A stretch of 6,724 bases of DNA, taken from contig CAJUEF010000005.1 in NCBI GenBank assembly GCA_910585035.1, forward strand, positions 1 to 6,724. Reading direction: 5' to 3'. Below the pieces are notes generated by a model that was not told where the DNA came from, ran no database searches, and was given only the letters and a program-made list of their open reading frames with translations. This DNA is from an uncultured Christensenellaceae bacterium (GTDB taxonomy: Bacteria; Bacillota; Clostridia; Christensenellales; MGBC116941). The translations under genes and the position numbers were made by a program. Of this stretch, positions 1-4,782 are shown one piece after another (the stretch's first letter is position 1; every line of letters begins with the position of its first letter).

Positions 1-24
1 TATAAAAGATAGGTTTTCTTTTTG

Positions 25-56
25 TTACTTTTTCTTTTTTCTAAAAGAAAAAGTAA
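25..56. repeat. AT-rich perfect hairpin, possible dispersed repeat
   Basis: Two 14-nt arms (25-38 and 43-56) are exact reverse complements around a 4-nt loop. Neither side is followed by a clean T-run, so it does not look like a standard terminator. It lies beyond the serA terminator, with no gene to its left in the window. I have a general recollection of similar TTACTTTTTC/GAAAAAGTAA hairpins recurring in clostridial genomes, but only one copy is visible here, so the repeat label is an inference. Confidence 0.4.
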
Positions 57-80
57 GAGAAATAATGAAAAGAAATGCAA

Positions 81-127
81 TATAATAAAAAAGCTGCTGT
101 AAATTTTACAGCAGCTTTTTTATTATA
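81..127 (-). terminator. Terminator of the serC-serA operon (47-nt palindrome)
   Basis: Positions 81-103 and 105-127 are perfect 23-nt inverted arms around a single central base. The practical hairpin is the GC-containing GCTGCTGTAAA stem flanked by an A-run on one side and a T-run on the other, so it can act as a rho-independent terminator in either direction. It begins 4 bases after the serA stop codon, which makes serA the main user. No plus-strand gene enters from the left within the window. Confidence 0.85.
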
Positions 128-130
128 AAT

Positions 131-1297
131 TTAATTTTCAATGGTGCGTACGCGTATAATTCCCGGAATGTCTTCAAGCTGTTTAATAATTGCGGCATCT
201 ACTGCCTTGTTGGTATCTATAATTGTATAAGCTACTTCTTTAGCGCTTTTGTTTATCATATCTTCAATATTAACACCGTTATCTGCAAGAACTTTTGTAA
301 TCTGTCCTACCATATTCACTTCGTTTCCGTGAATAAATGTAAGACGGAAGTTGCCTGTGTATGGAAGGCTGCAATTAGGCATGTTTACGCTGTTTAAAAT
401 ATTTCCGTATTTAATATAATTGTTAAGCTCCTGAGCAGCCATTATGGCACAATTTTCTTCTGATTCAGGGGTGGAAGCACCAAGATGAGGTATAGCAAGA
501 ATGTTTTCACTTCCGAGCATATCAGCGTCAGGGAAATCTATAACATATTTGCTTATAATACCGCTTGAAATAGCATCCATAAGAGCTTTAGTATCAACGA
601 GACCGCCTCTTGCAAAGTTGAGCAGCACTACGGATTTATTCATCATGGCAAACTGGTCTTCTCCGATAAGTCCTTTGGTTTTGTCATTAAGAGGGAGGTG
701 CAAAGAGATATAGTCACACTCTGTAAATATGGTTTCGATTTTAACTGCTCTGGTTATATTTTGGTCAAGCATCCATGCAGCTTCAACAGAAAGATATGGA
801 TCGTATCCATATACTTTCATTCCAAGCTTTGAGCAGCTGTTGGCAACCATAGCACCAATTGCTCCAAGACCTATAACACCAATCTTTTTGCCGTAAATTT
901 CAGGTCCTACAAACTGTTTTTTACCCTTTTCAACAAGTGCGGGAACGTCCTCTTCACCTTTTAAGCCCTGGGCCCAGTTAGCGGCAGGTACAAGGTTTCT
1001 GGAAGCGGCAAGCATACCTGCAATTACCAGCTCTTTTACGCCGTTGGCGTTTGCTCCCGGTGTATTAAATACACAGATACCTTCTTTTGTGCAACGGTCT
1101 ATAGGAATATTGTTTACGCCTGCACCGGCTCTTGCAATGGCAAGAAGCTCTTTAGGAAACTGCATATCATGGCATTTAGCGCTTCTTACAATAATTGCTT
1201 CAAAATTTTCAAATTCTGTAGAAACTTCATATTCGTCCTTTGGCAGGTAATTGTAAATTGCATCGCTAATAGCGTTTAACTTATTTATTTTATACAT
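131..1297 (-). CDS. serA: D-3-phosphoglycerate dehydrogenase, short ACT-domain type
   Basis: This cytoplasmic enzyme oxidises 3-phosphoglycerate to 3-phosphohydroxypyruvate with NAD, the first committed step of serine synthesis. The 388-aa protein has the split D-isomer-specific 2-hydroxyacid dehydrogenase layout. A substrate-domain segment (about 1-90) carries the RAGAGVNNI motif, and a Rossmann domain follows with the dinucleotide-binding glycines G143, G145 and G148. Catalytic-type Arg230 sits in NFARGG and His271 in PHLGAST. A C-terminal ACT domain spans about 317-388 and suggests feedback by serine or another effector. The usual catalytic Glu motif before the His reads IDFPDAD here, with only acidic Asp residues. 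The ATG lies 20 nt after the serC stop, with an AAGGAG site in that gap. Both gene order and spacing indicate cotranscription with serC. The length matches the short clostridial SerA type and lacks the extra domain of the longer forms. Identification is secure. Confidence 0.96.
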   Translation of the reverse strand: MYKINKLNAISDAIYNYLPKDEYEVSTEFENFEAIIVRSAKCHDMQFPKELLAIARAGAGVNNIPIDRCTKEGICVFNTPGANANGVKELVIAGMLAASRNLVPAANWAQGLKGEEDVPALVEKGKKQFVGPEIYGKKIGVIGLGAIGAMVANSCSKLGMKVYGYDPYLSVEAAWMLDQNITRAVKIETIFTECDYISLHLPLNDKTKGLIGEDQFAMMNKSVVLLNFARGGLVDTKALMDAISSGIISKYVIDFPDADMLGSENILAIPHLGASTPESEENCAIMAAQELNNYIKYGNILNSVNMPNCSLPYTGNFRLTFIHGNEVNMVGQITKVLADNGVNIEDMINKSAKEVAYTIIDTNKAVDAAIIKQLEDIPGIIRVRTIEN

Positions 1298-1317
1298 TTT
1301 AGAATATTCTCCTTAAA

Positions 1318-2391
1318 TTAATTGTTAGCTTCAAATTCTTTCATAAAAGCGATAAGCTTTTCAACGCCGGCTTTTGGCATTGCATTGTAAATACTTGCAC
1401 GCATACCGCCAACGCTTCTGTGACCTTTAAGATTGCAAAGCCCCTGTGCTTTTGCTTCTTTAACAAATTTTGCGTCTAAATCCTCGTTGCCTGTTACGAA
1501 GGTAACATTCATCATAGATCTATCTTTAGGAGTTACAGGGTTAGAGAACATTTTTGAGGAATCTATATAATCATAAAGCATTTTTGCCTTTTCTTCATTA
1601 ACTTTTTGCATTGCCTTAACGCCGCCGTTTTTATCAAGCCACTCAAATACCAGTTTAGCAATATAAATTGCAAAAGTAGGAGGAGTGTTAAACATGGAAT
1701 CTGCTTCACTGTGAGTTTCGTAATTAAGCATGGTTGGAACACTTTCAGCAGCGTTACCAATGAGATCTTCTCTAATAATTACAATTGTAACGCCTGCAGG
1801 TCCTACATTCTTTTGTGCTCCGGCGTAAATTATACCGTATTTGGTAACGTCAAATTCTTCACTTAAAATACAGGAGGACATATCAGCAACAACAGGCACG
1901 CTGCCGGTATCAGGAAGCTGGGTATATCTTGTGCCGTAAATGGTGTTGTTTTGGGTGATGTGTAAAAAGTCAGCATCTTTTTGAAGTTTAGTTTCGTCTA
2001 TTTCAGGTATATATGAAAAGGTTTTATCCTCACTTGAAGCTATAACATTTACGTCAAGAACCTTTTTGGATTCCTTAATAGCCTTTTTACTCCATGCACC
2101 GGTGTTAATAAAATCAGCCTTACCATTCTTTTTTAGGTTAAGAGGCACCATTGCAAACTGAAGGGAAGCTCCGCCCTGAAGAAAAAGAATCTTATAATTG
2201 TCAGGTATATTCATTAGTTTGCGAAGAAGAGCTTTTGCATCCTCCATAATTTCTTTAAAATCTGCAGAACGGTGACTCATTTCCATTACAGACATGCCAG
2301 CCTGCCCATAATCCACTAATTCCTTTTGTGCCTTTTCCAATACTTCCAGCGGCAAATTTGCCGGTCCTGCCGAAAAGTTGTAAACTCTCAT
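1318..2391 (-). CDS. serC: Phosphoserine aminotransferase
   Basis: SerC is a PLP-dependent aminotransferase that converts 3-phosphohydroxypyruvate plus glutamate to O-phosphoserine and 2-oxoglutarate. It may also act on the analogous intermediate of pyridoxal phosphate synthesis, as in some bacteria. The 357-aa length is typical of the family. Visible hallmarks are the N-terminal YNFSAGPA segment, SHRS at about 40-43, the phosphate-binding GGAS at 73-76, VADMSS with Asp170, the PLP-lysine motif GAQKNVGPAG with Lys194, NTPPTF at 235-240, and the C-terminal HRSVGGMRASIYNAM block. The start is fixed by a perfect AGGAGG (minus strand, 2400-2405) 8 nt before the ATG. It is the first gene of the operon, with serA directly downstream. 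No frame disruption is seen. A phosphoserine phosphatase gene, needed for the last step, is not in this window. Confidence 0.97.
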   Translation of the reverse strand: MRVYNFSAGPANLPLEVLEKAQKELVDYGQAGMSVMEMSHRSADFKEIMEDAKALLRKLMNIPDNYKILFLQGGASLQFAMVPLNLKKNGKADFINTGAWSKKAIKESKKVLDVNVIASSEDKTFSYIPEIDETKLQKDADFLHITQNNTIYGTRYTQLPDTGSVPVVADMSSCILSEEFDVTKYGIIYAGAQKNVGPAGVTIVIIREDLIGNAAESVPTMLNYETHSEADSMFNTPPTFAIYIAKLVFEWLDKNGGVKAMQKVNEEKAKMLYDYIDSSKMFSNPVTPKDRSMMNVTFVTGNEDLDAKFVKEAKAQGLCNLKGHRSVGGMRASIYNAMPKAGVEKLIAFMKEFEANN

Positions 2392-2435
2392 TTTTCTTTC
2401 CTCCTGTTAAATAAAATACTTTTTTAAAATTTAAT

Positions 2436-2489
2436 AAAAAAAATATAGAATAGTTATTGCAAAATGCAGTTAATTGATATATTCTATAT
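2436..2489 (-). promoter_or_regulatory. Possible transcription attenuator in the serC leader
   Basis: On the minus strand the leader contains ATATAGAATA (2480-2489) and its exact complement (2443-2452). Between them sits a smaller TGCA/TGCA hairpin, and a run of U residues encoded by 2436-2443 follows directly. A hairpin followed by a U-run ahead of the coding region has the form of a leader terminator. The stem has only one G-C pair, so it may be too weak to stop polymerase alone. No T-box or riboswitch motif was recognised. The regulatory role is inference. Confidence 0.3.
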
Positions 2490-2505
2490 ATAGTAATTTA
2501 AAGTA

Positions 2506-2514
2506 ATTATATCA
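2506..2514 (-). promoter_or_regulatory. Extended -10 promoter for serC-serA
   Basis: Read on the minus strand this is TGATATAAT, a perfect sigma-A -10 box with the TGn extension. The sequence about 17 nt upstream (TTAATT) is a poor -35, which extended -10 promoters tolerate. Transcription would start near 2499, giving a leader of about 107 nt before the serC ATG. It lies back to back with the promoter of the divergent gene at 2644. Confidence 0.55.
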
Positions 2515-2561
2515 TATATTTATTAATAAATTAATAGATATTTTTAATAAGTATAAAGTTT

Positions 2562-2590
2562 TTGTTGTCTGAGGCTTTATGCGTTATAAT
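2562..2590 (+). promoter_or_regulatory. Sigma-A-type promoter for the gene at 2644
   Basis: A perfect TATAAT -10 box (2585-2590) lies 17 nt after a partial -35 box, TTGTTG (2562-2567, 3 of 6 consensus bases). The predicted start near 2597 gives a leader of about 47 nt before the ATG at 2644. It also lies upstream of the alternative ATG at 2605, so it does not decide the start by itself. Confidence 0.5.
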
Positions 2591-2643
2591 AAATTTATTA
2601 ATAATTGTATGACGTGATTATTTGTAAGAGTGGAGGGTTTTCT

Positions 2644-3186
2644 ATGAAAAACGTAATTAAAGCTATTTGTTTAGTGTTTATGGCAGGCGTAATAGCATTA
2701 GGTTTCTATTATGCAGCCGATGGAGGCGTTTCTTATGAGTTTGTTGAAACAGAGCGCATTGAAAATTACACCGGACAAAAATTTACTACTACTGTAGGTA
2801 AGGTTGTGAAGAATGACACTGAAGCTGAAAAGGTTCAAGAGTTTACAAATATTTCCACAACTCAGACTTACAAGTGTAATGTTAAGCTTCAACAGGCTGA
2901 ATGGAGACTTATTGAGGAAAAACTTGGAGTTATGTTTACCAAGTCTTACAAAAAGACAATTGAGTCTGTTTCAGGTCCTGTGGCACCAAACAACTATGCA
3001 TGGGTTGAATTTACACCTGAAATGACCAAAGTAACCGGTTACATAGTTAAGCATTCCGGCAATAAAGAGACAAAGACTTATGTTGAGATTGTTTATCCTA
3101 AGGCTGACAGTGCAACTCCGTCAGCACCTGCAGGAACTGTTGAATTCAAAACTGCTGCTGAAAAACCAGCTGAAAAGCTTAGCTAA
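2644..3186 (+). CDS. Hypothetical membrane-anchored or secreted protein
   Basis: I do not recognise a family for this 180-aa protein. Residues 1-6 are basic, and about 7-24 form a hydrophobic helix (AICLVFMAGVIALGFYY) that would act as a signal peptide or N-terminal membrane anchor. There is no obvious lipobox; Cys9 lies inside the helix. The extracytoplasmic part (about 25-150) looks like alternating beta-strand segments rich in Thr, Val and Lys, with a single Cys78. The tail (about 154-180) is rich in Ala, Pro, Glu and Lys and is probably disordered. The start at 2644 is chosen because GGAGG (2632-2636) sits 7 nt upstream. The longer in-frame start at 2605 would place that site inside the coding sequence and add 13 residues ahead of the signal segment. 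It is a single-gene unit between its own promoter and terminator, divergent from serC. Function is unknown; a cell-surface role is inference. Confidence 0.8.
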   Translation: MKNVIKAICLVFMAGVIALGFYYAADGGVSYEFVETERIENYTGQKFTTTVGKVVKNDTEAEKVQEFTNISTTQTYKCNVKLQQAEWRLIEEKLGVMFTKSYKKTIESVSGPVAPNNYAWVEFTPEMTKVTGYIVKHSGNKETKTYVEIVYPKADSATPSAPAGTVEFKTAAEKPAEKLS

Positions 3187-3192
3187 TTTTTA

Positions 3193-3324
3193 TTAAAGGA
3201 AAATACCAAAGCATTTAAGCGTTTTAAACTGTCGAGTTTAAAACGCTTTTTATTTTCGTGAATAAAGTGCTTATGTAATAAAGATTGTATTATGAATGCT
3301 TTTATAAAAATTATTTTCCTTTAA
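3193..3324. repeat. 132-bp unit with nested inverted repeats (MITE-like candidate)
   Basis: Outer arms TTAAAGGAAAATA (3193-3205) and TATTTTCCTTTAA (3312-3324) are perfect 13-bp inverted repeats. A second inverted pair, AAAGCATT (3208-3215) and AATGCTTT (3295-3302), is nested inside, and the central part contains the strong hairpin at 3217-3248. No coding potential and no clear target-site duplication is seen. It could be a small non-autonomous mobile element that supplies the terminator, or chance symmetry in AT-rich DNA. No second copy is present in the window. Confidence 0.35.
3217..3256 (+). terminator. Rho-independent terminator of the gene at 2644
   Basis: Perfect 14-bp arms (3217-3230 and 3235-3248) enclose a GTCG loop. 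The outer end of the stem holds AAGCG/CGCTT pairs, and T-rich sequence follows directly. It begins 31 nt after the stop codon of the upstream gene, as expected for a simple terminator. Confidence 0.88.
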
Positions 3325-3334
3325 GTGGACTTAA

Positions 3335-3368
3335 TTGTATTTGACATGGCAGCGGTGTATAATATACA
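3335..3368 (+). promoter_or_regulatory. Promoter for the cysteine-rich gene pair
   Basis: Two overlapping sigma-A readings exist. One is a perfect TTGACA (3341-3346) with TATACA (3363-3368) at 16-nt spacing. The other is TTGTAT (3335-3340) with a perfect TATAAT (3358-3363) at 17-nt spacing. Either would start transcription about 30 nt before the ATG at 3406. The sequence cannot decide between them. Confidence 0.65.
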
Positions 3369-3405
3369 GGATTAATGAAAAATAGAAGTTTAAAGAGGCG
3401 AAAGA

Positions 3406-3840
3406 ATGAAATCTATTTGTGGAATTGATTGTACAAAATGCGAATTAAGCAGCACTTGTAATGGATGCTTTAAAACAAACGGACAGCCCTTTGGAGCGGA
3501 ATGTATTGTTGCGATGTGCTGTAAACGAGGAGAGACATCGTTAAAGGAATTGAAAGAAAAATTGATTAGGGAATTTAATGAGCTTGGCATTCAGGATATG
3601 GAGGAAGTTACAGAACTTAATGCTCTTAAAGGTTCTTTTATCAACATTGAATACGCTTTGCCAAACGGACAAATTGTAAAGTTTTGGGATGATAACAAAA
3701 TTTATTTGGGAAATCAGTTACATAAAAAAGGCAGTGACAGGTGTTATGGAATTGTTGCTGATAAAAAATATCTTATGGTATCGGAATACAGCGATTATGG
3801 CGTTGATGCGGAAATTGTGGTATTTAAGCGCTGGAATTAA
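3406..3840 (+). CDS. DUF3795-like cysteine-rich protein
   Basis: This 144-aa protein of unknown function opens with a cysteine cluster: C5, C9, C12, C18, C21, C33, C38 and C39. The order CGIDCTKCELSSTCNGC is the pattern I associate with the DUF3795 family, small clostridial proteins thought from their cysteines to bind a metal or Fe-S centre. After a charged helical linker (about 45-62), the C-terminal half (about 75-144) looks like a small beta-rich domain with ALPNGQIVKFWDDNKIYLG and CYGIVADKKYLMVSEYS, similar to the C-terminal part of family members I recall. No signal peptide or membrane segment is present, so it is probably cytoplasmic. An AGAGG-type site precedes the ATG. The next gene starts 59 nt downstream with no evident terminator between them, so they are likely cotranscribed. 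Metal binding is inferred from the cysteines; the biological role is unknown. Confidence 0.85.
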   Translation: MKSICGIDCTKCELSSTCNGCFKTNGQPFGAECIVAMCCKRGETSLKELKEKLIREFNELGIQDMEEVTELNALKGSFINIEYALPNGQIVKFWDDNKIYLGNQLHKKGSDRCYGIVADKKYLMVSEYSDYGVDAEIVVFKRWN

Positions 3841-3843
3841 ATG

Positions 3844-3867
3844 CAATTTCTGTTTTGCGGGAAATTG
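3844..3867 (+). other. Short intergenic hairpin between the two cysteine-rich genes
   Basis: CAATTTC (3844-3850) and GAAATTG (3861-3867) are 7-bp inverted arms with a 10-nt loop, just after the stop of the first gene. There is no T-run, so it is not a terminator. It could be an mRNA-processing or stabilising structure, or chance. Confidence 0.25.
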
Positions 3868-3899
3868 AATAATGTGAAAATGAGAGGGGCAAGCTTTTT

Positions 3900-4337
3900 A
3901 TGTGTGTAGAATGTTATACTGATAACAGCAGAATAACTCCATTATTAAATCCCTTGGATTGCCTTGTAAATCACACGCAATATATCTGCGGGACCTGTGG
4001 TCGGTGCATTTGCATTGAACATGATCCAAAGCATGGATTGCAAAGGTGGAATTTCCCGTTTAAGTCACTTGAGATTGCGAAGTTATATTTAAGGACAGCT
4101 GACTACAGTGTGAAAAAATCGTGCGGCATTTATGAAATAAAGAGCGAAAATGGCAGACTGTCATACAAGATTTTTGCTGACAGAGAGGAATTGTCTTTTT
4201 ATCTGAAAAAGAATAAGAGAAAATTGTGTGAAAGTATGACACCGGTTTTCCAAATCGAACAATACAGGGAATATGAAAATACACAGGTACGAAAATTAAC
4301 CACTGATGAAATACAGAAATATATTTCAAAGAGATAA
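3900..4337 (+). CDS. Conserved hypothetical zinc-ribbon-like protein
   Basis: This 145-aa protein resembles an unnamed conserved family I recall from Clostridia, but I cannot assign a function. The N-terminus is rich in possible zinc ligands: C2 and C5 (CVEC), C21, H25, then CGTCGRCIC with C30, C33, C36 and C38, and H41. This would suit one or two zinc sites. The middle holds a conserved-looking segment, GLQRWNFPFKSLEIAKLYLR (46-65), followed by SCGIYEI and a beta/alpha C-terminal region ending in a charged helix (TTDEIQKYISKR). No signal peptide is present. The ATG is preceded at about 10 nt by a GAGAGGGG site; the nearby ATG at 3880 is in another frame. It follows the DUF3795-like gene by 59 nt on the same strand and ends at a strong terminator, so the two probably form one transcript. 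Nucleic-acid binding or regulation is possible but only inferred from the zinc-like ligands. Confidence 0.82.
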   Translation: MCVECYTDNSRITPLLNPLDCLVNHTQYICGTCGRCICIEHDPKHGLQRWNFPFKSLEIAKLYLRTADYSVKKSCGIYEIKSENGRLSYKIFADREELSFYLKKNKRKLCESMTPVFQIEQYREYENTQVRKLTTDEIQKYISKR

Positions 4338-4366
4338 GGTTATATTGAGTAAAATTATTGTAAAGT

Positions 4367-4428
4367 AAAAAAACAGAGCCAGTGAATTGGTGAGCATTTA
4401 TATACCACAATCATTGGCTCTGTTTTTT
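4367..4428. terminator. Bidirectional terminator between convergent genes
   Basis: ACAGAGCCAGTGA (4373-4385) pairs with TCATTGGCTCTGT (4411-4423), with one G-U wobble on the plus strand. An A-run precedes the left arm and a T-run follows the right arm, so it can terminate the cysteine-rich pair on the plus strand and the flhB-like gene on the minus strand. Further partial pairing (TGGT/ACCA) extends into the loop. It lies about 30 nt from each flanking stop codon. Confidence 0.88.
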
Positions 4429-4452
4429 ATAAATATATGATAATTATATTTT

Positions 4453-4770
4453 CTAATGTCTCTTATCTATTTTGGAAATAAAAATAAGCAGCCTTGCCAC
4501 TACCTCATAAAGCTCAGGAGGAATTGATGTTCCTATATTAAGGGCTGCAAGAGAATTGGCAAGGGCGTCATCTTTAACTACGGGAATGTCATTTTCCTTG
4601 GCTGTTTCGATTATCTTTGTAGCAAGATGTCCCTTGCCCACTGCTTTAATTGTAGGTGCGGAATCTTTTTCCGGATCGAAGGACAGCGCTGTAGCTATTC
4701 TCTGGCTGTTAGGCACGTCGCTTGAAGTAACCTGAGCTTCTTCCCATGTTGTTTTTTTCTTTTCTGCCAT
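4453..4770 (-). CDS. Stand-alone FlhB C-terminal domain (YlqH-like export-switch homologue)
   Basis: This 105-aa protein matches the cytoplasmic domain of FlhB/YscU, the switch that changes substrate specificity of the flagellar type III export gate. It has no membrane domain. Recognisable blocks are IATALSFDPEKDSAPTI (25-41), AVGKGHLATKIIETAKENDI (43-62), the ALANSLAAL helix (69-77), and IPPELYEVVARLL (83-95). FlhB carries the self-cleaving NPTH loop where this protein has N21-S-Q-R24, so the Pro-Thr-His needed for cleavage is absent. Free-standing homologues of this kind occur in Bacillus (ylqH) and Clostridia; their role is not settled to my knowledge. The ATG follows the stop of the FliK-like gene by 12 nt, with AAAGGAG overlapping that stop region, suggesting tight cotranscription and possibly coupled translation. 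Family assignment is confident. Participation in flagellar export is inference. Confidence 0.9.
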   Translation of the reverse strand: MAEKKKTTWEEAQVTSSDVPNSQRIATALSFDPEKDSAPTIKAVGKGHLATKIIETAKENDIPVVKDDALANSLAALNIGTSIPPELYEVVARLLIFISKIDKRH

Positions 4771-4782
4771 TATGACGCTCCT

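Noticed and set aside
501..1250. Plus-strand open frames inside serA
   Set aside because: They lie entirely antisense to a well-supported gene and show no recognisable domain or convincing ribosome binding site.
2392..2500. T-box or other known riboswitch before serC
   Set aside because: No T-box (TGGNACCGCG-like) sequence, specifier stem or recognisable riboswitch core is present in the short AT-rich leader.
2605..2643. Longer start (ATG at 2605) for the hypothetical gene at 2644
   Set aside because: It would put 13 residues before the signal segment and bury a good GGAGG site inside the coding sequence, and no good ribosome binding site precedes 2605.
3841..3899. Terminator between the two cysteine-rich genes
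   Set aside because: The only hairpin has a 7-bp AT-rich stem and no T-run, so cotranscription is more likely.
4060..4410. Minus-strand 116-codon frame over the zinc-ribbon-like gene
   Set aside because: It runs through the terminator hairpin and is antisense to a gene with a clear cysteine pattern; the translation has no family features.
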